DNA of 64,000 nt from Halobellus litoreus (GTDB taxonomy: Archaea > Halobacteriota > Halobacteria > Halobacteriales > Haloferacaceae): assembly GCF_024464595.1 (NCBI RefSeq), contig NZ_JANHAW010000002.1, positions 1 through 64,000 of the forward strand, in the 5' to 3' direction. Below the pieces are notes generated by a model, which did no database searches, was not told the origin of the DNA, and saw only the letters and a list, made by a program, of their open reading frames with translations. Shown piece after piece: positions 37,401 through 45,000 of the stretch (its first letter is position 1; every line of letters begins with the position of its first letter). The translations under genes were made by a program, and so were the position numbers.

Positions 37401-39332
37401 AGCACTCCCGACGCCGTGTTCGAGACGGAACGCTACCCCACCAGCGGGAGCACGATCGACTACGACTTGCCGGTCACCCAAGGTGAGACCTACGAGGTTC
37501 GCCTGTACTTCATCGAACAGTACAGCGATACGCAGGATCCCGGCGATCGGGTGTTCGACGTCACGATCGACGGCCAGACCGTTCTGAACGACTACGACGT
37601 GGTCGCCGATGTCGGGTTCAAGAACGCGACGGTGAAGTCCTTCGAGGTGACCGCCGACGACGGGACGTTGGATCTCTCGTTCTCGCAGGCGAGTGGCGCA
37701 TCTCCGTTTATGTACGGAGTCGAAGTCGTGAAGCCGGGAGCCAGTAACCAGGCCCCGAACGCCTCGGTAACTGCGTCTGCGACTAACGTCGAAACCGGCC
37801 AGACCATCGACTTCGACGCGTCCGGATCGAACGATTCCGACGGGTCGATCGCGAGCTACGAGTGGGACTTCGACGACGGGACCACGGCCACGGGTCCGAC
37901 CCCCTCACACAGCTACGACAGCGCGGGTACCTACACGGTCGAGTTGACCGTCACCGACGACGACGGCGCGACCGACACCGCCACCACGACGGTCACGGTC
38001 GCCGAGCCGACGACGTCGTCGATTCTCTACCGTCTGAACGCCGGCGGTCCGGAGATCACGGCGACCGACGGCGGCCCGGACTGGATGGCCGATAACGACT
38101 CCGCAACGAGCCAGTACCTGGTCGACGACAACAATGTGGGAACGACCAACTGGCTGACGTTCCAGGACGGACCGCTGAACTACGAGGTCGGGGCGGCCGT
38201 CCCCGCGAGCACGCCGGACGCCGTCTTCGAGTACGAACGGTACGCTACCGACGACGACCTGGCGTACTCGTTCCCGGCCACGCAGGGCGAGGCTTACGAA
38301 GTCCGCCTGTATTACATCGAACAGTACGATTCGGCGGACGGATCGGCCGACCGCGTGATGGACGTGACGGTGGAGGGGCAGACGGTCCTGAGCGGCTACG
38401 ACACCTCCAGCGAGGTCGGGTTCAAGAACGGGACGATGGAGAGCGCAGAGGTCACCGCCGACGACGGCACGCTCGACCTCACGATCACCGACGTCAGCGA
38501 CGACAACAGCGCGAACCTCTTCGCCATCGAAGTGCTGGAAGCGACCGGCGGTGCGGCGAATCAGGCACCGAACGCGTCGGTCACCGCGTCGGCGACGGAC
38601 GTCGAGACCGGCCAGAGCATCGACTTCGACGCCTCTGGGTCGAACGATCCCGACGGCTCGATCGCGAGCTACGAGTGGGACTTCGACGGCGACGGCACGA
38701 CCGACGCCACTGGTGCGCAAGCGTCGCACGCCTTCCAGAGCGCGGGCACCTATCAGGTGAACCTCACGGTCACCGACGACGACGGTGCGATCGCCTCGAC
38801 CCAGCAGACCGTCTCGGTCAGCGAACCGACGTCGTCGAACGTCGTCTACCGAGTCAACACCGCGGGATCGGAGATCTCGGTCTCTGACGAACCGAACTGG
38901 GAGACCGACTCGAGCTACCTCCTCACCAACGGGGGAGTGACCACGCACGACAACCAATTCAACGTCACCGACAGCGTCCCGGCGGGGACACCGGAGCAGA
39001 TTTTCGTCACCGAGCGGTGGCCGTCTTCCGGTTCCACCCTCGACTACGAGTTCTCGGTGACGTCGGGCGAGACCTACGAAATCCGGCTGTACTTCATCGA
39101 GCAGTGGAGCCCCAACGACGAGGAGGGGACCCGGATCTTCGACGTGACCGCCGAGGGCCAGACGGTCCTGAACGACTACGACATTATGACCGACGTGGGC
39201 TTCGACAACGCGACGACGAAGTCCTTCGAGGTGACCGCCGACGACGGCACCCTCGATATCTCGCTCAGCAAGGACGGTGGCAGCGCCAATCCGTTCGTGT
39301 ACGGCATCGAGATCGTCGAGAAAGGGAGCTGA
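28458..39332 (+). CDS. Giant exported sugar-dehydrogenase/malectin/PKD protein
   Basis: A 3,624-residue exported protein. Order: signal peptide (1-29); aldose/sorbosone (PQQ-type) dehydrogenase propeller 1 (89-436, with HHGGGLDFGPDGKLY, GLRNPFR, GANYGWP); cadherin-like domain (442-533); malectin-like 1 (535-698); PKD (705-793); malectin-like 2 (795-971); a domain with HWHPYL and FEGWSDGG (979-1165); duplicated-helix dockerin-like module (1168-1236); PKD; malectin-like 3 (1328-1491); PKD; malectin-like 4 (1588-1760); PKD; propeller 2 (1855-2192); two related 310-330-residue domains (2196-2501, 2503-2834); cadherin-like (2835-2927); malectin-like 5, PKD, malectin-like 6, PKD, malectin-like 7 (2929-3624). 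There is no membrane anchor. It probably binds and oxidises sugars at the cell surface. PQQ dependence is a family property, not shown here. It lies 4 bases before the next gene. Confidence 0.92.
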   Translation: MTNKTRTRLLAVLAAIFMITSPMAGVAGASVVDDAGTSHAPESSQQLEPPASGGNADRVSQTESQQRASQPVGEQAAIQTGGAVAEIQPPGFDTETVLSGLNQPTATTFLPDGRMLLLQKGGEVLIVNPETGATSTYMTITDLDTAGEEGLIDLTLDPNFQQNNYVYLYYTPESSGKNRIARFTHQENGGGLQSTADPSSEFVVWEDNSERKSNYHHGGGLDFGPDGKLYLTIGEEVDGNQAQDLTEAGGSVIRVNKDGTIPQDNPFVDGSGGNVDAIWAYGLRNPFRAEWDLQAENPRYYIAEVGGNQQSVAQEDLHIGEKGANYGWPNCEGECSNSEYTDALYTYPHEGSGASITGGVVYHGNQFPSEYEGAYFFADYVRGWMKYLTFDSSGEVQSVNTFDDNVGPVVEIDQGPDGSLYYLDIGSGTLQKVTYDDTTDAEPTLDAPANVFVDADGSKQIDITASDADGDPLTLTVENLPGFASFTDDGDGTATLSLSPSSADTGQYQTTVTVSDGDDTTSQTVTISVIEPGAEQILYRLNGGDSSVQAVDDGPNWESDSLYEQGSVDQSDWSGTTYSVGQAVPATTPDAIFESERWPADDNTLEYDLPVSSGDTYEVRLYFIEQYSSAQNPGDRVMDVSMEGQTVLNDYDVVADVGYKNATMKSFEVTADDGTLDLSIAQDGGSNNALVYGIEVLKPSDDTSNQPPSASFTASPSDPTTGESVTFDAFGSSDSDGSIQSYEWDFDGDGTTDAMGESVSQAFTSSGDQTVELTVTDDDGATATTTQTVSVSSTQQGQQVLYRVSAGGPEIQVQDGPDWESDTGTSPSQYRVGGGDGTTDWNSFTPNPPLQYDVGSAVPAGTPDAVFEYERYANDGSVDWEFPVTQGETYEVRLYHIEQYSEANGAGERVMDVSMEGQTVLNDYDVVADVGYKNATMESFEVTADDDTLDISVAQDGGEHNPNVFGVEVVQPGTDGANQAPEATIDAPADGSFFQAGDTIDFSGSATDPEDGSLSGTDLEWTVRFLHNEHWHPYLDSVSGSSGSFTAPTSGHDFHDDTAYQINLTATDSEGATDTATVVVEPDKVNLTFDTQPSGLEIDLDSIPHTTPYVHDSLIGFEHTVSAPQTQCMDGTEYQFEGWSDGGATQHTITVPDSDTTYTANYTAVGPCDGADSTVAQAVASQNAPTDQIGLQEIQLAINWWSTSADVPNTGGETISLQQIQQLINAWSTGATVGDGNQSPSAAFTASPSDPATGEQVSFDASGSTDSDGSIASYEWNFGDGTTASGASPSHTYESAGTYTVTLTVTDDDGATATATQQVTVSAPQTQQVVYRLNAGDSSITAVDDGPDWENDTEYLQAAGQQSTPETWGANYSIGEEVPDSTPDAIFESERWTEAGPIDYDIPVTAGETYEVRLYFIEQYDPAQTPGDRVFDVTMEGQTVLNDYDTVAEVGYKNATMETIEVTPQDGTLDLTFTQDGGSEKPFVYGIEILTEDGQQANQPPTAGFHVHDPVAGQSATYHSESTDSDGQIASYEWDFDGDGTFEESTTNAQIQHTFDSGGDYDVTLKVTDDDGATDTATKTVTVASQPSEQVVYRVNAGGPELQATDGGPNWAVDNATDGSQSPYLVGDGDVTVHDTQFTVTDSVPQSTRDQIFVTERYVDQQMSWDFPATQGETYEVRLYYVEQWDPNAQEGARIFDVAAEGQTVQNDYDVMADVGFDNATMKSFTVTADDGTLDIDFSQDGGGAYPLIYGIEIIQQGEGGNLPPTASLSTSTTSGTTGQSISFEASGSNDPDGSIASYEWDFDGDGVTDATGPSVSHTFQSAGTYTVELAVTDDGGATATATEQISVTDPSAGTFTTEQMAGGLDQPVAMEVLPDDRILIVERGGDVLIAEEQGNSLSTSEYLSLSSVSTNGEQGLLGVTIDPNFESNGYVYLYYTNENTDTNQISRFVHQENGGGLQSTADPTTETKIWNSSIQGDATYHHGGGLDFGPDGKLYLSTGEQFTASRAQDLSSTGGKIIRINKDGSIPSDNPYVNDGDPNTRGDVWASGLRNPFRAEWDHQTNRFFVAEVGLDTAEDIHLGKAGANYGWPDCEGECSDPAYDDPVYTYGHDVGESITGGDFYRGSQFPSEYEGAYFYGDYVSGWIKYLTFDSDGDVTGSHDFKSDANNVVEIDQGPDGSLYYIDISGSVHRVSFQPAEEGSATVSLNEGNSNIDTSTWKSGAVEIENTGDKQIESVTFDLSTAAMPDVVFGPLTDSGTPGNAVKDASGAGAFQTSYSQPHEGNPDDGYDQLTFTYDDFQPGETFTVSLDTDALSVKGATPIQQGLEISGLETTGATVTIEYADGTTQTTSPFSDGSAAGAVATAKSDVPAAPNLDVQGVTLDGGALDARHSAATVSSAQQTVEISGEPGSTVRVLRFEGELNLEGVSGYDLEPYEANRILNFDEQTITLDNNGEATVDVTLTNGSAAGGLNYIVAVTEDAQGDTGLTSDPIVLDYDPGAAQPSGGEATVAITTTEAAFPEGKVTLQDATTYFEDSVQITNTGDQQIESLTIDKSTSLIENMVYDPTGCAGDGGCNPGATDIRIVNEDGAVLTSHEFQKPVNGVDGTDGYKALHMEFDDFDPGETITYASDGDPNTIKGGGGQQSVLAGPESGIDLTGTTVTASFADGTTASSGTFNEGSLAGSTGVARANAPDAPSIDAQDVTLQATTLSDRHTAATVADADQTIEISGPPGETVRLMHAEATLLLEDVPTYDGTPGYDIEPYEANNVENYTITDVQLDQNGEATVDATLTNLTGELTSPADESGFNYFVATVQGDDGHAGTASNVIVLKLEEGSQTPSIQSVDDQFLTEGDSTTVTVEATDPNGDALTLSASNLPGFASFTDNGDGTGTLTASPQTDDAGDYDITLSASDGEYTTTQQVSISVAEPGGDQVVHRLHAGSGTISAIDGGPDWGSDSQYMTTAGDTSDWSGTTYTVGPSVPASTPDAVFETERYPTSGSTIDYDLPVTQGETYEVRLYFIEQYSDTQDPGDRVFDVTIDGQTVLNDYDVVADVGFKNATVKSFEVTADDGTLDLSFSQASGASPFMYGVEVVKPGASNQAPNASVTASATNVETGQTIDFDASGSNDSDGSIASYEWDFDDGTTATGPTPSHSYDSAGTYTVELTVTDDDGATDTATTTVTVAEPTTSSILYRLNAGGPEITATDGGPDWMADNDSATSQYLVDDNNVGTTNWLTFQDGPLNYEVGAAVPASTPDAVFEYERYATDDDLAYSFPATQGEAYEVRLYYIEQYDSADGSADRVMDVTVEGQTVLSGYDTSSEVGFKNGTMESAEVTADDGTLDLTITDVSDDNSANLFAIEVLEATGGAANQAPNASVTASATDVETGQSIDFDASGSNDPDGSIASYEWDFDGDGTTDATGAQASHAFQSAGTYQVNLTVTDDDGAIASTQQTVSVSEPTSSNVVYRVNTAGSEISVSDEPNWETDSSYLLTNGGVTTHDNQFNVTDSVPAGTPEQIFVTERWPSSGSTLDYEFSVTSGETYEIRLYFIEQWSPNDEEGTRIFDVTAEGQTVLNDYDIMTDVGFDNATTKSFEVTADDGTLDISLSKDGGSANPFVYGIEIVEKGS
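30061..39330 (+). repeat. Long internal repeats (malectin/PKD units)
   Basis: Seven malectin-like units and the PKD units between them are related at the DNA level. Near-identical stretches of about 20-25 bases recur, such as TCGAGGTGACCGCCGACGAC (about 30456, 31278, 37637, 39225), CAGACGGTCCTGAACGACTA (about 31210, 32771, 39159) and GATCGCGAGCTACGAGTGG (about 32269, 33841, 37849, 38659, and 42919 in a later gene). They show unit duplication and could support recombination that changes repeat number. Confidence 0.8.
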
Positions 39333-39336
39333 TACG

Positions 39337-41820
39337 ATGAGGAAACGAACCACCGCGAACGGCTCTTCGGAGGAATCGACGCGGAACGAGCATAGCATCA
39401 GTCGGAGAGACGTGCTTCGCGGCACGTCGGCACTCGGCGTCGCCGGAATGGCGTCGAGTCTGACCGTGGGACGGGCCCAGGCGGCGCCCGACGAGACGAC
39501 CTTCGTGAGCGTCCCGGATATGTACAACTGGGACATCGCCAACCCCCAGTCCGGCTGGGAGGACGCGGTCGACTGGTTCTTCGACCAGCTCACGTCGGTG
39601 GAGGGTGCCGAGTTCGCCCTCTCCGCTGGAGACATTATGGACGCCCGCTGGTGGTCCGATAAACAGCAGGTCAAGACGCGGGCAGACGAATACTGGCGTG
39701 GCTACAAACAGCGGTTCGAGAACAGCAATCTCCCGGTGTACGTCGCTCCTGGCGACCACGAGCGGGGCGACAACGACTGGCCCGACTGGAAACTGGACCT
39801 GGTCCCCACGTTCGAACAGAAGTTCGTGGAGATCTTCGATCACCCTACGAACGGTCCGACGGGAAAAGAGGAACTGGCCTACTACTTCGTTACGGACAAC
39901 GCCCTGTTCGTCACGGTCGATACGTGGGAGCTGAAGAACGGAGAGGTGCACCTGAGCGTTACCGGCGACCAGCTCACCTGGTTCGAAAACACCCTCTCGA
40001 ACCACCAGGACAAGGACTTCATCGTCGTTCAGGGCCACGTCCCGGTCATATCCGGCGTCAACACCCGGAATTCGAGCGGGCTATACCTGGAAGGTGGGCG
40101 GTCGTCCGGGTTCTGGCAGGCGATGAAGCGGTACGGAGTCGACGCCTACCTGTGTGGCGAACACCACGCCATCACCACCGACAAGGTCGACGGTATCTGG
40201 CAGATCGTTCACGGCTCCCTCTGGGGGACGCACACGAACCTGAACTACCTCGTGGGAACCGTGGGATCGGACACGCTCGAACTCGAACTCAAGGAGTTCG
40301 ACGTGAGTTACGGCGGGGGGTACATCGACCACATCAATCGAGGTGATACGAATGCGCCCCGCGAGGAGATCACGATCTCCGACAGTGCCAAACAGAACGG
40401 TCCCGCCACAATCGAGTCAATCACGATCGACAGCGCTGCGTCCGACAACCCAGACAGCGGGGGTTGTCCGGTCACCGAAATCGTGCCCGACCTGACCGAT
40501 AACGGCAACGACGGCACGATCGAAGGAACCGTCTCGCAGGTCTCCGCCTACGACAGCAACGGATTGCAGTTCGACGGCGGGTACGTTACCATCCCGGAGA
40601 GTCCCGGTATCGACGTGACAGATCCACCGCTCACGGTGGAGTGTTGGGTCAAGCCCACCGACCCGAAAGCCGGTGGGAACGGGTACGAGCCGTACGTTAC
40701 GAAGGTTGGAGAAACGGGCCAGTACTCGCTCCACCGGACTTCTCTGGCGAACGACGCGAACGGTCAACTCGAGTTCGCGGTCAGCTCCGAGGGAGAATTC
40801 TATACGCCCCACTCGCCCGTGCCCGACGACTGGCAAGGAACCTGGCATCACCTCGCCGGTGTGTACGACGGCAGCGCGGTCAAACTCTACGTCGACGGGG
40901 AAGAGAAAGACAGCGTCTCGCTATCCAGTCCACTCGCGGATACGACGAGTCCGGTCGAAATCGGTCGTAACTTCGGGAACCCCACGCGAAAACTCACGGA
41001 CGGGACGATCGTCGACCGGGTGCGAATCCACCGGGCAGGACTCGCGGCGAGCGAACTCGACCAGTCGGACCCCACCGAGAGTGAAAATCCCGTTCTGTGG
41101 TTCGACTTCGAGTCGATCGAAACCGACGCGACCGGTGCACCGACGGGTGACACGTACCTGAGTGATCTCGAGGCGATCGACTTCACTGTCGGCTACACCT
41201 TCGAGGATTTCGGCAGAGACGAGGCCGTCACAGGCAATCCGCTGCAAGTCGACGGCCAGACGTACGACAAAGGCATCGGGACGCACGCGACCTCGGAGAT
41301 ACGATACTGCCTGGATCGGAACGCCGCCCGATTCAAGGCGAAAGTCGGTATGGACGAGAAAGGCGGCGAGTTCACCGGCGGAACTGCAGGCGGGGACGGC
41401 GTCGTGTTCCGGGTGCTCGGTGACGGGCAGATTCTCACCGAGCAGGGCCCGGTGACCCATCCGGAAGGGGCCGTCTCCATCGACGTCGACGTTTCCGACG
41501 TCAGCGTGCTCACGCTCGTCGCCGACGGCGGTGGCGATACTTCCTACGACCACGCTGACTGGTTACAAGCGCGCGTCACGACCCAGACCGTTCTCGAGGC
41601 GGTCGCAGGGCCCGACGGAACGGTGGGCTTCCAGGAAGTCCAGGAAGCCATCAATATGTGGGCGAGAGCGGAGCCCGTACCGGGAACCGGCGGCGAGACG
41701 ATCGACTTCCAGCAGATCCAAAAGATCGTCAATCAGTGGGCGACCGGTGCGACCGTCGGCGACGGCAGTGAAGCCACGTCGGAATCGTTGACGTCGATAA
41801 TCGACGCGGGGGGTGACTGA
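39337..41820 (+). CDS. Tat-exported metallophosphoesterase with carbohydrate-binding modules
   Basis: An 827-residue exported protein. The Tat signal SRRDVLRG (22-29) ends near AQA/A. Calcineurin-like phosphoesterase domain (about 53-330) has GDIMDARWW, APGDHE, QGHVPV and CGEHHAI. The first metal motif (normally D-x-H) reads PDMYNWD, and GNHE is GDHE, so activity may differ from typical members. A LamG/concanavalin-like module (about 390-580, GYVTIPESP ... VRIHRAGLAASE) and an NPCBM-like module (about 607-747, GYTFEDFG ... YDKGIGTHATSEI) should bind sugars. A duplicated-helix dockerin-like module (about 748-811, VGFQEVQEAINMW / IDFQQIQKIVNQW) follows. The gene starts 4 bases after the giant gene, so they are co-transcribed. 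Confidence 0.9.
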   Translation: MRKRTTANGSSEESTRNEHSISRRDVLRGTSALGVAGMASSLTVGRAQAAPDETTFVSVPDMYNWDIANPQSGWEDAVDWFFDQLTSVEGAEFALSAGDIMDARWWSDKQQVKTRADEYWRGYKQRFENSNLPVYVAPGDHERGDNDWPDWKLDLVPTFEQKFVEIFDHPTNGPTGKEELAYYFVTDNALFVTVDTWELKNGEVHLSVTGDQLTWFENTLSNHQDKDFIVVQGHVPVISGVNTRNSSGLYLEGGRSSGFWQAMKRYGVDAYLCGEHHAITTDKVDGIWQIVHGSLWGTHTNLNYLVGTVGSDTLELELKEFDVSYGGGYIDHINRGDTNAPREEITISDSAKQNGPATIESITIDSAASDNPDSGGCPVTEIVPDLTDNGNDGTIEGTVSQVSAYDSNGLQFDGGYVTIPESPGIDVTDPPLTVECWVKPTDPKAGGNGYEPYVTKVGETGQYSLHRTSLANDANGQLEFAVSSEGEFYTPHSPVPDDWQGTWHHLAGVYDGSAVKLYVDGEEKDSVSLSSPLADTTSPVEIGRNFGNPTRKLTDGTIVDRVRIHRAGLAASELDQSDPTESENPVLWFDFESIETDATGAPTGDTYLSDLEAIDFTVGYTFEDFGRDEAVTGNPLQVDGQTYDKGIGTHATSEIRYCLDRNAARFKAKVGMDEKGGEFTGGTAGGDGVVFRVLGDGQILTEQGPVTHPEGAVSIDVDVSDVSVLTLVADGGGDTSYDHADWLQARVTTQTVLEAVAGPDGTVGFQEVQEAINMWARAEPVPGTGGETIDFQQIQKIVNQWATGATVGDGSEATSESLTSIIDAGGD

Positions 41821-42030
41821 GGGATGACAGAAGCGTCGGCCGTGCCGATGACGGCAGGATCGCACTCCGCTCTCGCTCGAGGACAGCCGACGCTTCTCCC
41901 CGCCAGTCTCCGCGCACGAGGGCTGACGGCTGTCTCCGGCTCTACTACCGTCCCCAGTCCGGGAGGACCGCAGAGTAGACGCAGACGGCCGGAGCGGGAC
42001 TGCCAAAAGGAGCGCTTCACGCGGCGAGAC

Positions 42031-42080
42031 GGATTAACTATCAAATTAGTATGGTAAACAACAGAACAAAACCACAATGA
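42031..42080 (+). promoter_or_regulatory. AT-rich promoter and mini-frame before PKD protein
   Basis: An AT-rich stretch (42031-42050) with TTAACTAT and CAAATTAG elements lies 27-43 bases before the ATG at 42077, suggesting a separate promoter for the last three genes of the locus. A 9-codon frame (42051-42080, MVNNRTKPQ) ends in an ATGA overlap with that start. The rest of 41821-42030 shows no gene. Confidence 0.45.
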
Positions 42081-45000
42081 ATCACATCGCTCCACGCACC
42101 GGTCGGATCACCGCTGTGCTCGTAGCGCTGCTACTCGTCACATCGGTCTTCGGCCCGATCGGGACGGTGGCAGCAGAACCAGGCGTATCGATCTCCCAGA
42201 CGGCCACGTCGGGAACGACGGTGGCCCCCGGAGAAACGATCACGATAGAAGCGACCATCGACTATACAGACGTCAACGGGCCCGGGATCAACGCCACAGT
42301 TCCCGACGGCTGGTCCGTCATCAGCCACAGCGACGACGGCGGCACGTACGGACCCCCACAGCCCGCGTGGATCTGGCTGGCTGGCGGCGAGACCGGTGCG
42401 AACGGGAATCACACTGTCTCGTACACGGTGCAGGTCCCCACTGACGCCTCGTCAGGTGACTACACGTTCTCTGCCGCCGGATCGGCCGGCAACCCCGCCG
42501 GCGGACCGCTTCTGGAGAGCACCGACGAACTGACCGTCACGGTCCAGGAGAACCAGCAGCCGAGTGCCTCGTTCTCGGTGACCCCGTCTGATCCGGGGGC
42601 CGGTCAGACAGTGAGTTTCGACGCCGCGGGATCGAGCGACCCTGACGGCTCGATCGACTCTTACAGTTGGGACTTCGGCGACGGGACGGCCGCGACTGGA
42701 GCCACGCCCTCGCACACCTACGATAGTAGCGGCAGCTACACCGCGACGCTCACCGTCACCGACGACGACGGTGCGACTGCGACGTCCCAACAGACGGTCT
42801 CGGTGTCCCAGGCGAATCAAGGACCCACAGCGTCGGTCACCCTATCGCCGACCGACCCAGAAGTCGGTCAGACGGTGAGCTTCGACGCCTCGGGATCGAG
42901 CGATCCAGACGGCTCGATCGCGAGCTACGAGTGGAACTTCGGCGACGGAACGGCCGCGACCGGGGCCACGCCCTCGCACGCCTACGACAGCACGGGCACC
43001 TACCAGGTGAACCTCACTGTCACTGACGACGACGGCGCGACCGCGACCGACACGACCGAGGTGACCGTCGAAGAGACCGAACCGACTCTGGATCCGAGCG
43101 TGTCGATCACCCAGACGGCGAGTTCGTCGACGTCGGTCCAGCCCGGCGACACGGTTTCCGTCGAGACAACAATCGACTACGCCGACGTCAACGGTCCCGC
43201 CATCGACGTCACGCTCCCCGACGGTTGGTCCGTCACGAGCCACACTGACGACGGCGGGGCGTACGGACCGCCAGAGCCCGCGTGGGTCTGGAGTCCAGAG
43301 GGCGGTGCGACCGGTGCGACCGGGAGTCACACCGTCTCCTACACAGTTCAAGTGCCCGCTGACACCTCCCCCGACGACTATACGTTCGCCGCCGAGGCCT
43401 CCGGCGTCGCCCCCGGCGATCAGTCGTTCGTGAACGACACGACCGACCTCACCGTCACGGTCCAGGCGCCGCCGAACCAGTCGCCGACGGCCGACGCCGG
43501 TAGCGACCAGACGGTCGAGGAGGAAACGGCAGTCACTCTCGACGCCTCGGGATCGAGCGATCCCGACGGCTCGATCGATTCTTACGCTTGGAGTCAGTCC
43601 GGTGGCCCGGCGGTCAGTCTCTCGGACACCGCCGCGGCCCAGGCGACGTTCACGGCTCCGAACGTCGACACCGAAACCACGCTCACGTTCACGGTCGAGG
43701 TGACTGACGAGGACGGTGAGACCGCGACCGACACGATCGAGGTGACTGTCGAACCGACCGCGCCGACTCTGAACCCGAGCGTCTCGGTCGCTCAGACGGC
43801 GACCTCGCCGACGTCGGTCCAGCCCGGTGACACGGTTTCCGTTGAGGCGACTATCAACTACGCCGACGTCAACGCCCCCGCTATCGACGTCACGCTCCCC
43901 GACGGCTGGTCCGTCGCCAGCCACAGTGACGACGGTGGCACCTACGGTCCCCCACAGCCCGCGTGGGTCTGGGGCCAACAGGGCTCGGAGACCGGTCTCA
44001 CCGGCATCAACACCGTTACGTACACAGTGCAGGTGCCCGCTGACACCTCCCCCGGCGATTACACGTTCGCCGCCGAGGCATCTGGCGTCGACCCCAGCGA
44101 CGATTCGTTCACGACTGATACGACCGACCTGACCGTTACCGTCCAGGCACCCGTCAATCAGGATCCGGTAGCGTCGGTCTCGGCGACACCGTCCGATCCC
44201 GAAGTCGGTCAGACGGTGAGCTTCGACGCCTCGGAGTCGAGCGACTCTGACGGGTCGATCGCTTCGTACTCGTGGGACTTCGGGGAGGGAACCACCGCGA
44301 CCGGGGCCAACCCCTCGCACACCTACGACAGCGCAGGCACCTACACGGTGACGCTCACCGTCACCGACGACGACGGCGCGACCGCGACGGCGACCCAGCA
44401 GGTCACCGTCAGTCCAGCGCCTAACCAGGCCCCCTCGGCCGGGTTCACGTCGTCGCCGTCTGCTCCCACTGTCGGTCAACAAGTGACTCTCGACGCGTCC
44501 GGCTCGAACGATGCTGACGGCAGCATTGAGAGCTACCAGTGGACGATCGAGACGCCCGGCACGACGGGCGAGACCACCCTCCTCGACACCGACTTCGAGG
44601 CGGACTCGCTGGCGGCCGCTGGCTGGACTCACGGACCGGCCGACGGAACGGCGTCGGCCGGCGTAAGCGACGCCACGTCGAACTCGGGCAGTCAGTCGGC
44701 CTTCCACCAGGGCGGCGCCGGCGCGTTGGTTTCCCCATCGGTCGACGCCACGGGATCCCAGTCGATCGAAATCGACTACTGGGTCCAGAAGGGCCACGAC
44801 GACTTCAGCGAGAACCCCGACGCGAACGACGAGGAAGACCTCGTCGTGGAGTTCCTGGCGTCCAGCGGCAACTGGGTCGAGATCGGGAGAATCGAATCGA
44901 CGGCATCGCCCGGTGCGATCGTCGACGAGAGTGTCGTACTCTCGGACGCCGCTGCACTTCACGACGGCTTGCAGGTTCGCTTCCGCCAGCAAGGTGCTGA

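Noticed and set aside
30061-39330. Regular repeats considered as a CRISPR array
   Set aside because: Repeats are about 500-800 bases apart, coding and divergent; no short identical repeat-spacer pattern and no cas genes.
41824-42057. 77-codon frame between the phosphoesterase and PKD protein
   Set aside because: Basic, Arg/Ser/Pro-rich, no promoter, and it runs into the AT-rich promoter of the next gene.
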